A stretch of DNA of 64,000 nucleotides. It comes from Oxyruncus cristatus (lineage: Eukaryota > Chordata > Aves > Passeriformes > Cotingidae). Under the pieces are notes generated by a model. It was not told where the DNA came from. It did not search any database and saw nothing but the letters and a program-made list of their open reading frames with translations. Below are positions 1-13,130 of this stretch, in pieces (within the stretch, counting starts at the first letter, position 1; each line of letters opens with the position of its first letter). Made by a program: the position numbers and the translations under genes. The stretch spans positions 1,382,815 to 1,446,814 of the forward strand of contig VXAY01012532.1 of NCBI GenBank assembly GCA_013399855.1. The letters are read 5' to 3'.

Positions 1-159
1 GCACGCCATTCATTTATTTTATTGGTAGTTGAACATTTAAGATGCAACTGTAGAGCTATTGTAGATTATTTAGCCTTTATTTTTTTGGAAATGTACAGTT
101 CTTAATCTTTGTGTGGGTGGCAATGTGGACCAGAAGATCAGGATCGGGACTGCAAGCAA

Positions 160-275
160 GATTTCTGGGTGTTATTTTTGGTTCAGTCAGTGGATTGCAA
201 TATAACTACAGGTATTTGCTCTTAGCCTCAGTTTCCTTACAGATAAAGTAGAAGTGACAACACTAGATTTCCCTT
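160..275 (+). repeat. MIR-like SINE fragment
   Basis: The stretch TTCTGGGTGTTATTTTTGG, followed about 70 bases later by GCCTCAGTTTCCTTACAGAT and an A-rich end, has the order and wording of the MIR core and 3' part (the 'CTGGGTTC...GCCTCAGTTTCCTCATCTGTAAAATG' type). The 12-base GCCTCAGTTTCC matches the MIR consensus as I recall it; the rest is diverged. MIR copies are rare and old in birds. It could instead be a chance match around a common 12-mer; a RepeatMasker run with amniote libraries would settle it. Confidence 0.4.
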
Positions 276-2526
276 GCAAACTGCCTTGAAAACTAGGAAA
301 GCAAAACAAAGGGGAAGGATCATGAAAGATGAATCACTGTAAATTTAAAAGAAAAAATAATTAGGGAGGTGATGAAAACTAGCAAGCCCAGGTACAGAAA
401 TAGTAATGCTGCTACAGTACAGAGCTCAGCACGAATTGCAAAACCATCCCAGGACCCGACTTAATATTCTGTTGGCTAACTTGCACAGAATGTGAAGAAA
501 TGTGAAGTCAGCACATCAATACCAGGAAGAAGGTTTAAAGATGCTCCTGCATGTCTCGGGTGACCTGCAGCTCCATTTCTGAATGTAGAAGATAATTTCC
601 ATCAGTAAGTTGGACTTACTGATGACAAGACTTAATAGAAAGGTATTAATGAAGAGTTGACAGTATAAATATTTCAATACTCTTAGGAATGAAATCCTGA
701 AAACCAGATAAATCCTGAAATATTCATAACAAATTTGAATGCAAGTCTTCCTGTTCTCACTTCCTGCATGTGAGAGATCCACACCAGCTCTTTGCCATGC
801 TCATATGCCTGTTCTACATAAAGATTTTCTAAATTCAAAGCACAGCGCCCATCTCCTGTCCCCTCCCTCCGCATGAGGTATTGCTGGTTGCCTTATCTGC
901 CACCCACTTGGCAACCAGCTTGTCATGGTGCAATGGAGAGAAAAGCAGTTGTACCTCTGCCCTACTGGGAAGTGATAGGCTTTCTCCTAGTTTGTGTTCC
1001 AGGAAAGCACACATGCAGTTCCAGCCCAGCACCCTATCTTGCCCCCCTTTTATGACTTTATCAGAGTTCAGAAACATGTGAGGTTTCATACACAGTAAAA
1101 AAACAGAGACTTGTTCAATATAGTATGCTCAGAACTGAAGCTTTAAAGGCAGGGTGTTTTTAACAGTGCTTGATAGGCCTCCAAATAATTAGGAGTGATC
1201 ATAAGTCTAGGGAAAAGCTTGGCCTCATTTTCAAACAACTGAATAGAGGATTCAGCCACAGCTACCCAGATGTAAACCACACAGTAAAAAGGAGCTTAAA
1301 ATTGTCAAGTAGTTCCTGAATAAATGAGTGGCTGTGCATGAAGTGATGGGAAATGGATCATATTAGCATAAAATCTTTGCCAATGTATCGTGCTGAATAT
1401 ATGGTTATTACTAGAGCTCCTTAGTATCAATTCAGACACATTCTCACTACAAAATTTCTCCTTGGCTTTCTGATATACAAACTTGTGGTCAACCAACAAA
1501 AAATTAATTATTCAATCAAGAGACAGTTAAAATGTAAGTAGAAATATCTGTGGTTTATGATGACGTATGTCATTATGAAACACACATGCAGCAAACAGAG
1601 ACGATGCAGAACAGATTACATCTCAAAACTTTGTGCAACTTCACATAGTTTTTTTTTTTTAGTTTCCAGGGGGTACAGATTCCCATGTGACTACAGGCAG
1701 GCAGCTGACCTTCTGAAAAGCATGATGGCTGTCACATTGCAAAAGCTCTATTTAGGTATATATATATATCTTCTGTGTAATACAAATATACTGCAGAAGC
1801 ATTTCTCTGTATCTCTGCCTCGTCGACTCAATTTTTAAATTTCAGCTGAAAAATTTATCTCCTCTTTGCCTGCCTACTCACCCACCCAAATTCTTTCTCC
1901 TCTATGCTTATATTTTTTTTGCTTTTTCCCTGTTACTTATTTCTAGAAACCACTTAGAGACCTGAAAGATGTTATGTAAAATTAAACTGTAGTCACCAAG
2001 ACCCATCCAGCAAAACAAATAATGAATGCCTAAGCCTGCACTATATTAGAACTGCTTTCACACATATTTGGATTAGTATAGCAAACTGACACAGAGGTGC
2101 TTTTTCAAAACCTCTTCAGATCTTTCAATATTTTGTCCTTTCTTCTCTCTGCCTTCTGCTGTTCCCTGGTTGTTGGGAGGGAACAGCCACATTAGGAGCT
2201 TCACATTAAGGGAAGCTCAGCTCTATGGGGAGAAGTAACAGCATCAGTCTGGGGAAGGCAGCGGTAGAGCTGATGGGGGATTGCTGTAGCACACAGCTCA
2301 GCACAGGCAGCAGACTTCAGCAGGACAATGCCTGATGATGCTCAGTGCACTGGTTGCCCAGCAGGGACTGTAAAGGAATGAAAGAGAGGAAACCAGAGAT
2401 ACTGCCTTAGAGTGGAAATGAAACATTAGCTCTCTGTTCTCAGGCAGGTTTTCATCATACAATTCTGTGTTACAAAAATCACATCTGATCTTTTAAAATT
2501 TTGCTTACAGAGATTACTCTCTCCAG
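276..2526. other. No gene seen
   Basis: Unassigned AT-rich sequence. Short open frames on both strands have no recognisable domain and overlap one another. A short TA run lies near 1757-1769. The part near 2150-2380 is richer in GC, but I could not assign it to any repeat or exon. Confidence 0.5.
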
Positions 2527-2640
2527 GTTTTTTTTGTTTGTTTGTTTTTTTGTTTTGTTTGTTTGTTTTGTTGGTTTTTGGTTGGTTGGTTGATTGGATT
2601 TTTTGTTCGGTTTGGTTTGGGTTTTGTTTGTTTTCTTTTT
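2527..2640 (+). repeat. T/G-rich simple repeat (GTTT)n/(GGTT)n
   Basis: Degenerate GTTT, GTTTT, GGTT and GGTTT units run for about 110 bases with almost no A or C. This is an impure microsatellite. No flanking element tail was recognised, so it may be a free-standing array or the remnant of an oligo-A tail read on the other strand. Confidence 0.85.
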
Positions 2641-5631
2641 AATAGACAGCAAGCCTTCACTGAAGGTAAAGAATGATCAGGTTTCCCCTTTCCTCTTATC
2701 TACCAAGTTTGTTATTGGGTTAAACATTTTCTCCTGCACTCTGTCAGAGCCAATATGTTCCAAAATCAAGGCATCCCCAGTCCATACACTCCGTGAGGCA
2801 CAGAACACCCTGATCATGGACCTGAACTCCTTCAGCAAAGCCCATGACAAGACCTTTGCTGACCTGGAGACTGGCTAAACCTCTCTGTGTGCTCACAAGT
2901 CCAGCTACACCCAGTGGAGGATTTATCAGTGGAGAAGGCAGCGAGAGCTGAAACAGTCCCTGTGGGGTAAATTCAAATCCTGATGATACCAGTGTTCATT
3001 CCAATTTAATTGACTGTTGGCCTTTATTATTATTATTACTGTATATATTTCCAGTTCTCAGTTCCCAATGGTAGTGCAAGAGAGATGCCTTTTGTCTGGA
3101 GCACTTTGGAACCCAACCTGTGCATTACTCATATCCCAGCCCAGCGTTGCATTTCCTACTGTGGGCTCCCTGATCAGCTGTCTCTCTATTTCTTCCTGGA
3201 GCCATCGATGTTATCTAAAAATTCTCTAATTCACATCCGGATATGACAATTCGTCTTGTCTGTCTGATAGTAATTAAAGTCTCTTGTTACAGTTGTATTT
3301 CCTGCTGCTGTATCCCATTCAGCATATCCCAGTCAGTGTAGCTCTCCTAGTCGAGTCACTGGTAATATAAATCCAATACTATATTCTTATTGTTAGGACT
3401 GAAACACCAGTTTCAGATTTAACCTTTTCTCTGGGTCACTTTCATTGGACTTTCATCTTGCATAGAGAGAAGCAGGATTTACATAATTTTAGAGAAAGCC
3501 TTTACTTATTAACTACTGCACACAATAGGGAAACAAAGACTAATGAGCGACTAGGCTAAGCATTAATATGCTCAACCCCATTTCCCTGAAGCAGCAGTAG
3601 AGCCTTTCCTCACCAGACTACTGTCAGTTAGAAGGATGGGTTGCTCCTTGGGCTGCACCTCCCCACTGTCCTACTGCCTTCTTTGGAGTCTTTGTTTGCT
3701 AATACCCTCTCTATTTTCATTTTTTTGTCCTGTATGGTTTAGCTCACATATTTTCTTTTACCTTCATTAGAGTTTCCCGAGTAGAAGAGAACCAAACCAG
3801 AGCTGTGTTGTACCACTCCAGGCACTGGATCATGGACAGCTGAGGCCTAGGGTTGAGAGCTGTTCACAGAGGCTTCTGTAACTCAGTGAGGTGTTTGATT
3901 CATTCACTTCATTTAGGGTATTAGTATGTGAGACTCCTGTATGACCAATGAAATTTATTCTACCTCTCTTGCATATTCTACTTTTAGCATTGCAACGGTC
4001 CACTGAGCATTTTACAAAGTTAGCAAAATAACATCTAGATTTCATTCTTGTTTTGTCACATTACTCCTTAATTTGCTGGCACTGGACAAGAAACAAATGC
4101 TGCTGTCTGGTTCTCTTCTGTGAGTTCCAGTCTGAATGGCACTGTATGTGTTTGATTACCCATGTTACTATGTGCTAAACACCAGTGCTTTCAAAATGTA
4201 AAAAACTGATTTTTCTTTGACAAAGGTGAAATTAACCCTGAAAAAATTAATTTCATTTAAAAACATCTAATTTAAGTGTCTTTGCACATGAAATATGCTT
4301 TGCTTTTGCACATGTAGCACAGCAGGATGCTGGGAAGAGCTGGCACAAGTCCTATTGAGGGCACTGCCCTGACATCACCCTGGGCACCCAGCCTTCCAAA
4401 CCCTGCGGAGCTGCTCGTGACAGGAAGGGACCCAGGATCAGACTACTTGCATGTAGTCCCTGAACACACAGGGGAAGAACCCTTGCCACAGCATCCAAAA
4501 GCCTATTTTTCCTGCAACCTGGTCCATGATTGAACTATAGCAAAGCTGACCATGATCACAGGCAGTCAAACTTTCAAGGAGTGGTGGGTGAAGTTGCAGA
4601 GCCTGTTAGTGCAATCAGATCCCTGACATCCACTACAATTTAAATTTTACCTTAATTTCCTTCTTTTTTCACTGTCTTTTCTGGGGAACTTGCATTCTTA
4701 GGCATGTTCAATTTAAACTCACATTACACCTCCAGCTGTCTTTCCAACATCTTTCCTCAATTTGTCTTTTATCACTCCAACCATTCACCTATGTATGTTG
4801 TTTACTAATATGTCTGGAAGCAAGGACATCCATCTCCTGTTTGCCATATATTTACCAAGAGCTCAAGTGCTTTTGTCTTATTATTGAAAATCAGCCTGCC
4901 CCTCAGTTCTTTTCCCTCTCTGTTACATTTCTAATTTTCTGTATCTCTCTCTCAAAACATTCTATTTTCTTACTATCGCTAGTCAAGGGACCATATGCTG
5001 GTTGGTCTTTGAACAATGTATATGCTCCACCCTCACCACACCTCATTTATTCCAAGTTGTCACTTTGACAACCGTCTTCTATAAAAAAGTCAAGGCTTTC
5101 ATTCTACATTTCCATACTACTACAAATAAACCCTACCTCCAAATCAACTTCCTTTTTTTTTTTTTTTTTAAATTTTCCTCTTCATCTGCTTTTGCAGCTG
5201 GCTTCCTTTCTCTTCTGTTTTTCATTACACCTCTCCTAGGCTTCTCCATCTTTCCTCTGTCATGAGAGACATCAGACACCATCCGTGATGGGCTGGGGTA
5301 CCGAATACCCAGTTCTGCATCAGCTCATAGAGCTGCACCCAGTGCCCAGCCAGAGGCTGTTGCCACCATCACTTTCTCCATGCACCTGCAGCTCCCAACA
5401 GGTGACAGCTGGTAGTTCACTCTCACGATGCTCCTCTGGTTTTATAACTTGGCTGCTCTGATATCTGCCATGACTAACCAAGCCCATGCCAGCTGCCACA
5501 CCAAACTTATTCCACTGGAGACCTGAAGAAATCTCTCCATCCTTAGCTCTTTCATCTTTGGAAATGTCAGCTTCTTTTGTTTTTGTTAGACTAGGACACT
5601 TTTAAAGATTTTTAAAATTAAAACCACTTCC
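2641..5631. other. No gene seen
   Basis: Unassigned sequence. Intervals near 4320-4540 and 5265-5560 have a higher GC content and few stops, but show no recognisable protein domain and no clear pair of splice sites. A pyrimidine-rich T run lies near 5152-5170. Confidence 0.45.
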
Positions 5632-5667
<36 letters not shown>

Positions 5668-5709
5668 TTCACGTATATATACATGTACACACACACATAT
5701 GTATACACA
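5632..5709 (+). repeat. Compound microsatellite (TA)n(CA)n
   Basis: A TA run of about 22 bases passes directly into a CA run, followed by broken CGTATATATACATGTACACACACACATATGTATACACA-type units. Compound alternating purine-pyrimidine arrays like this are often length-polymorphic. Confidence 0.9.
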
Positions 5710-8700
5710 AAATAAAAACCACCATGGTGACCCTGAAAAGAAGTTAGGGATTAATATCAGAAGCAGTTGCCACTCCATTCCTGTGAGATTGCTCAAGAAG
5801 TGACCTATTACAGCATGAAAGTGTAAAGAATCATAGCTACAGTAAACCAATGTCTTAAATTTTAATTTCAGTGATTTGTAGTAAGTATACTTTTTTCCTT
5901 TGTGTGACTGTGGAAGAGATACCAAATCCTTTATTGGCCATGTGTTAGCAAATGTCCTTAGGTCCTTGTCAAATTTTGTAATGAATTCTACTCAGTTCAG
6001 CACTCGGTTTTGGGTCATGGGAAGTCTGCCAAGTTCTGGAATTTGATTTAAAGCTTTTAGCTAATTGTACGTCTTTTCTATTAGTTTCATTTAACAAATT
6101 TGTTACAGAGAAACTGCAGTTTATGACCTTGTTTTTCTTCTAAACAAGAATAAATTGCTATAAAAATTTCACAGTAGGGAAACAATTTTAGCAGCAAAGC
6201 TTTCACCCCTCAAAATATTAAATCAGGATCCCTTTTTATAGATAACAAATGCAGTCCATTATCAAAACTAAACAAATATACAAAGTGCTGAGATTCTGCC
6301 CACATTTCTATTTAAATTTAATTTCACAGAAACCTTGTCACCAGACTTTTTTGGAAGTTCTACTGGTTCTAGGGAATAATGGAATTCAGAAAATGAGGAT
6401 ATTGGCACATATTCTTTTCTTGGACCAATATTCTTTCCTGATTAATTCTCGCTGATCAATGACTTCATGCAAAATAACAATCCATAGTTGAAAGGGTAAT
6501 GTTAAAGATGAGAAATCAATGGAAAGTATAAGTAGAAATAAAGGTAAGTCTCACCTTAGCCTCTTGTAAACTCCCGGGACCATAATGCAGAATTTTGCCC
6601 AGATGCAGAGAACTCTGCACTGCATGTCAAATGAGTTTAATATTAGAGAAGGTGTGACAGAGAGTCCTTCCTGCACTCAAGGAAACTTCAGTGTGATGGG
6701 CAGGTTGCCACTGGGGTGGGTTAAGCTGGCCCTTAGAGCTGACGCTTAAAGGCAGTTCTGAGTCAAGTCTTATTACTGGCGAGTAGTTTCTGATGTTGAT
6801 ACAATACTCTGTACACCTCCTATTTCATACTGTGACCATATTAGCCTCAGCTTCTGACAGCTATGATGATTACCTAAATTTTGGTGAACTTTGTTAATTT
6901 TCTGACCGGTGTATGTCCAAGTACTTACTCGGTAAGTATTATCCAACTTTGCGCTTAAAAAACTTTTGGGAAAAAAAAGATTTACTTAAATCTACTAGTT
7001 TGCCTGGGAAATGTTTATAAGTAAAGGAAACTAATTAAATGTTAATTCAGCCATTAATACATGACATATTGCACATTAGTTCATTTTTCTTTCAGTGAAA
7101 AACAATTGAATTTTTTTAATTTTTTTTTTTACTTGAGTCTTAGGATAAAATTTAGAGAGTAGTTAGCCACACAGATACTTTTTTAAATGGTGGAGTTTCA
7201 TTAATTGCACTTCTGGAACTGATAAAAGAGAACTTTTCCAATGCTTTTCACAGCTAGGAAAGAAAAGAAAAGAACAATTCCATTTCCAAAAAAAATGTTG
7301 AATGACAGATTGAATCCCAAAGCTATGTCTGTTCTACAGTTGCCTTCCTTGCTGTAGTGCAAAAATGGGCTGTGTGATCTAACACACAAAAAACTTGTGC
7401 CAATACTTCCATCACTTACTTCAATTAACATTATGTTTTCACATATTCAGATTTTAATGTCTGCCCTGAAATCAGATCATTGGTTTTGACACATCCCTTT
7501 ATGCTTTCCACTTACTAGACTTTAAACAAGTGGGAATGTGACTAATATATTAAAGGCTTCCTATCTTAACCATCACACACAGTACTGCATTTAAGGGCTT
7601 CTCTGTCAGCTTGCAGACTTCTTGCTTTCAGTCCCACATTTGCAAACCATCCCCATCAGGCAGAAACCATAATATAGACACCCAGTATAACAAGATGACC
7701 GTATCTTATAGAAATATGATTGAGCCAGGACATAATCTTTATGGACAAAAATAAACTATCTCAACTATGATGTTTCTTTATCAGTTTAAATCAGTTGTAA
7801 TAGCCCTCTCTTATCAATTACTTCCTTGGTCATGTGACATATGTGAGGTATTCTCAGACTAAGAGGAGCTAAACATGTTTGAAAATATGTAACTTGCGTC
7901 TTTTCTGGTCCTTCTTCAGAAATTCCATTGTTGGGTTGTCATTCGTATATCACTGAACTCTGCAGGTTCTCCTGTTATTGATTTAATCTCTTTTAGACCA
8001 CTTTTTTTTTGTTTGTTTGTTTCTATTATACTAATTTTAAGTTTTAGCTTAAATCAGTCAGTTCTACTGAATGTAAGTGGTTGAAGAGGAACTTATATAA
8101 TTTACATCAGCAAGCATCAATGGGGAGGAAAATGTGTGTCTTTCTTTCTAAGAACCATGAAACACTGGACTTGGAGCAGGACAGCACTGTTTGCTTTTGT
8201 TTCTAGCAAACATTTGGTTTGATGTGTTCGGTATTCTCCAGCTATACCAAATGTGTTAAAATCCCCCAAGCCTTCATGGTCAAAAATTCCTACGTTTGCT
8301 GCCATGAGGTAAGACTTAATCAACAGTTTGAATCATTTCATAAATGGAGAGCACTCAGATTAGGAGAAAGAGTTGTCTCATTTATTCAAAGGGAGAAACC
8401 ACTAAAAGCCATTCTAATCCAGACAATTTTACTGCTGCCCACTTTGGTATTCTTTTAAGCATACATGTTTGATTTTAGTAATTCCTTTGGCTAAAAGCTT
8501 CTATGCTTCTCCAGGTAAAACAGGCTGTATTAAGACACCCCAGGAGTCACAAAATGGGAACAATTCTGTGTAGCAATAAAATTTAATGCACAGTTGTTTT
8601 ACTCTTTTCACATAAGTATTACCAGGCTAAAAGTTAAGAATAATTGGTGTTTATTTATATTTGATTGTTTTGGTCAAGATTTGGTATAACTTCTCAAGTG

Positions 8701-11700
8701 ATGGAAACAGTGCTAGAGTTTACTAAAGGTAAGAGGTTAAACATCCTCTATCTCAAAGTGTTTCACTGTTGTCTGGTCTATCAAGAGAAATTATATGTAG
8801 CAGACAGTTACCAATTTGTACACTCACATCGTGTCTGATTTAGGTGTCTGGTAGATGCAGGTCAGTGCAACACTCCTCTCTGTTCCAAATCGGCACCAGA
8901 AGCAAACGTGGGAGATTTGGATTTCAAAGGTGGGAAGAGGGGATTGTTTATAACAGTTACAGTTATCAGCCAAGAGGGAAAGCAGGCACTGAAAAGAAAT
9001 AAAACCCTGGCTATTGTTGTTGGAAAAAAAAAGGAAAGTTAGACGAATGAGGGGAAAAAAAAGTCTTTTTAATAGGTCTACCGAAAGTCAGTTAAACACA
9101 GTGAATAATGATGATGATGTGAAAGCACTTGTCTGTCTGTCTTCACCTCTGCCTTTTCTGTGCCTCTGTGATAATGTAGTATGTTTTTAAAGCTAAAAAT
9201 AGCTTGTATTTTTATTTTGCTAGCTTCGCTTGAGCTAGGTAATTTTAAGTAACTGTATTACCTCAAAATATTATTTATTCAAGATATGGTAGGGTTGCCT
9301 TGGAGAAATCCTCCGTTACATGATTGGGTACATTAAGTATGTCAGAAAAATACACAAATATTTCACTCCAAAAGCAAGGAGTTTTAAAGGCTGGATTTAA
9401 TTCATAAACTAGACTCAAACAGTTTTCCCGTCTGTACATAAAATATTTTCCTTTTGCTAAATTTGAGGCAGTTCTACTTAAAAAATCTTTAAAAGACTGG
9501 AACTTTGATTCTCCAGGGGACAGTCTTTTTTTATAGATAAGCATCAAACATTAGTGAGACTAACTTGCTGAGTGTTCATTGCAGGAATCAGCAGTTACCT
9601 CTCTTCTCCTTCTTGAGGAGGAAACAAATAACCCTTTCATATTTAACAGTCCTATCAGGTATTTTGTACATGTGTCTCATTTAATCATATTGCTCAGAAA
9701 AATAATATTTTAATCCAGGACAACGTGTGTGTCACTATAGTTTGTGAAGAATTCACTCTCATACAAGGTTTGATATTGAACTGCTTGTCACACACCAGCT
9801 GATGGGGGTGTCATTATTCTTCTCCGTATATTGGTTTATTTAGAATTTGGCTTTGAAACAACCCCATAACTTCACTGCTGGGGGCTCATCTCAAAGTTTT
9901 GGCCCTGAATCAGTTCAAATTAAGATGTGCACTCAGGAAAAGATGTATTTTATATAGCAACACATTGTTTTGCAGGTTTGCAAAACTAGACTACTAGTAA
10001 AGAACTAAAGGTGTGGTGGTCACGCTGGTGGTGCTGCTACCATTCCATATAACCCTAAAAACGTGAATTTCAAAACAGTATGATCCAAATTTTTAAAAGT
10101 TCTGATAACCTGATAGAGATGAATGGAAGCTGCCTCATATAAGCTGCATGTTACAGACCATCCAGGGGAAGCACTAATCATTCAAGCACACTAACACTAA
10201 ACCACATTCAACTTCAGTTTCTGATCCAAAATAGATCTTCATACTTTTACCTATGATTTAAGTAGTCCTATACAAATGCACAGTGCTGAAATAAACAGTC
10301 AGAAAGAGAATAGGAGCTTGGGATCCTCTTGCTTCCATGGTGATGCTTCTTCCAACACAGTAAAGCTTCACCCTGTCACTACAGTTACTAAATGAATCAG
10401 TAATATAAGCAATAGCAAGGCATTGTATCTTGAATAAATGACCATTATCTTTCCTATGCACTAACAGCTTTTTTAATATTATAAGGTTTAAAGCTCTCAG
10501 GATAACGATATTTTGAAAACACTGAATGTATGACATTGTATGTGAGGAATACCCTCTGAAATTATTTACTGCTAATTTCCTGGCTATTCAGAGGTGATTT
10601 TAAAACAAAGTAAACTGATGACAGATTCATAATTTCGTTAAATTAAAAAATACTTATAGTCCTTCTTTCTTTACACTCATAAATTTCACTAAGAAAGTAA
10701 ATTGCCTCTGCTGCACTTCACTCAGTCAATTACCTGATCATAATCACATTTCTGTGGAGCGCTGGTATGATTCAGTTACTTTCAAGGGGAAAATGTGAGC
10801 ATCTTGGATGGCTATAGCATTACCAGCAACCACTCTGTGTTATTTTCTAATTTAAGGGTTTTTTTGCTTGATTCTTTCCTTCTGGGCAGGACTTTGGCTA
10901 CCTTAGCTGTTGCCTAGGCAACTCTTTGGTCATTTGTGTTGCAAGCACTGTTTCTAAGCCAGAAAGAGATTTTTGAGGAGAGAAAGGAAATATTAAATAA
11001 TAGAAATGCTTTTTTCTCTTTAGCCTTTCTATTTCTGCAGTCTCATTACTTCATGAATGTAAGCCTTGGGGACCCTACCACAGCTTGATTTTCTGGTAGG
11101 TGGAAAGGAAGAGGAGGGGTAGGAGTGGGTCAGAGAAGAAGTGTCTGTGCAGATGTATTTGTGTGGCAACAGCAAGTTACAAAAGAAAAATAATGAACGC
11201 ATGCAACTTTGAAGCCTTTGTAATAAAGGAACATCAGCGTTTAAAGAATCCCTTATGACTAAAAAAATTAAAATGAATACACAATATAGCAATGATTAAA
11301 AAATGATATTAGAACTCAGAAAGAAGAAAACTAAATCAGGGTAAAGACTGTTGCTTATCGTGTAATGTAGTCTGACATACAAATATCATGCTTTTTCAGC
11401 TACTGAAATGTCACACCTCTCCACTGGCAGTTCTGCTGTGTTTTTAAGCAAGTTCACAGAGCCAGTGCTGACCCCTCAACTACTATAGCTAGACGATTTC
11501 CAACATCTCCCTCATTTAAAGCCAACTGGAGCTGGTTGTTCTCAGCAACAGAGATATAATCACAGGCTATGAATCAAACAACAGTCAAAAAATCCAAACA
11601 AGATTTTAAATAACCCACATTTGCAAATTACAAGACAACTCCGATCAAAATCATGATTACATATGAACCCCAGAGAGCAGTATTATGCTGTTTGACATAG

Positions 11701-12683
11701 GCTTAGGAATGTATGACTTCTGTGGCCTTTTCTCTCCCAGTATAGCAGTGAAAGAAACACTAACTTCTGTTTCTTATCAGGACACAACCAGTAGACCAGT
11801 ATTTCCACACAGAGATATCTCAAATAATTTGGAAATCCTCAAAATATCCTGAAAAAAAGGAAGAAAAATGCCTTTTTCTTCCCATTATGTTCAGCCCTGA
11901 AGAATGTATACATCCATTCCACAGAAGACCAGAAATTTGAATTAGCATAAGTTGTATGTGGTTAAACTGAAGATCAATTATAAAAAATCCATGAGAAAAA
12001 TAAATTGATAGCAAAAAGTTTATAAATAAAGAACTTAGAGTAACAATTTTGAGTCCAATCGAAGAATACATAAAACTCACTTTTGACATAAAAGATCAAT
12101 ATTAAACTGACAAAATCTCTTCAGCACAATAGAATCGCAGACATTGCGATAAGAGTAGCTGATTATCAGACAACTGCACTGTGTAGGTGAAGAAACATAG
12201 AATTAGAGGAAAGGAAAAAAACAAAGTGGAAAAAAAATGGAATTAGGAAGGAAACAAAATGAAATGGATAACAGTAGCCAAGAATCTGAAGAAAATTCTG
12301 TGGTGAAATACTACATCAATTCTAAGTACTGGGATAACAATAATATTTTTATCTAGGAAGAAAAAACCAAGAAAAAGACCTCACTACAGTGATGAGGAAA
12401 AGAAGAAAGAGTATAACATAATTTTTCCAAGAGCAATTTGTAGATTAACATCAAAGAAACTATTAAGTTGTAATGGAAGTTAAATATTCATAATTACATA
12501 AACATTTTTTACGCCACAAAGAAATGACATATGAAGGAAGAGACTGAAGTCAAGCAAATCTGTTGGTAAATCTAAGCTAGTGGGGAATTTGTGGTGATGA
12601 ATTCATCACTAAAATATTTAATCTATTTAACGAAATATGGGACTAATAAAAGCCCCAAAAATTCCATTGTGGACTACAACTCA
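5710..12683. other. No gene seen
   Basis: About 7 kb of AT-rich sequence with no domain, repeat family or RNA gene that I recognise. A short inverted repeat (TACTTAC/GTAAGTA) is at 6923-6939. A perfect MEF2-type decamer CTAAAAATAG lies near 9193. A good acceptor-donor pair brackets 8207-8308 (see findings). From about 12180 the plus strand becomes strongly A-rich, which may be the upstream part of the decayed LINE that follows. Confidence 0.45.
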
Positions 12684-13130
12684 AAGAAGAGTGATTTAAT
12701 TTACTCCAAAACTTACAGAGATATTTTGTTTCTTTTGGTGATAACTAGTTTACCATAGCACCACATTAACCAGCAAAAAGACAACAACAGGTAAGAAAAA
12801 AAAGGTAAGAAGCTGGGATTTTGGCCTGAAAGGTCACACATTCACCAGACTTTCCACATTAGCTTAGTAGTAGAAAAGGATAAAAGATTATAAAAGCCAC
12901 TAAAACCCCTTTGATATGCAACTTTTAGATTTTAATGAAGCGTATGACATTCCATACAACAATTTACTCTGGAACATCTTCAAGTTTAAGGTCTACCAAC
13001 AGAAATAATTAGCTTTGAAAAGGTTTCACTTTACAGTTAAGGTCAAACTGCACAAGTCTATACCAACAGAAAAGCATGTCAGTGAGAATTGGTTCTCTTA
13101 AGACTGCCTGCCTTGCCCTTAATTTCAGTA
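12684..13130 (+). pseudogene. Decayed LINE reverse transcriptase (non-CR1 clade)
   Basis: Conceptual translation shows remnants of a non-LTR retrotransposon reverse transcriptase in the right order. KKSDLIYSKTYRDILFLLV at 12684 corresponds to the 'KKGD..C.NYRGISLL' block. GFWPERSHIHQTFHISLVVEK at 12816 corresponds to 'GFRPGRST.DQIF.LRQI.EK' and is in the same frame, 44 codons on, close to the spacing I recall for intact proteins. LLDFNEAYD plus NNLLWNIFKF from 12922 corresponds to the catalytic motif A block 'LFIDFKKAYD...LW.IL', one frameshift later. A badly damaged segment near 13090-13120 may be the 'GLRQGCPLSP' motif B. The in-frame stop near 12756, the frameshift near 12900 and later stops make it non-functional. 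The block wording fits RTE- or I/Jockey-like elements better than CR1, whose motif A reads 'FTDFSKAFDTV'. The clade and the element's ends are not resolved. Confidence 0.72.

Noticed and set aside
5602..5925. 107-codon minus-strand frame with a Cys/Val/Tyr/Ile-rich repeat
   Set aside because: The repetitive peptide is the compound TA/CA microsatellite read through.
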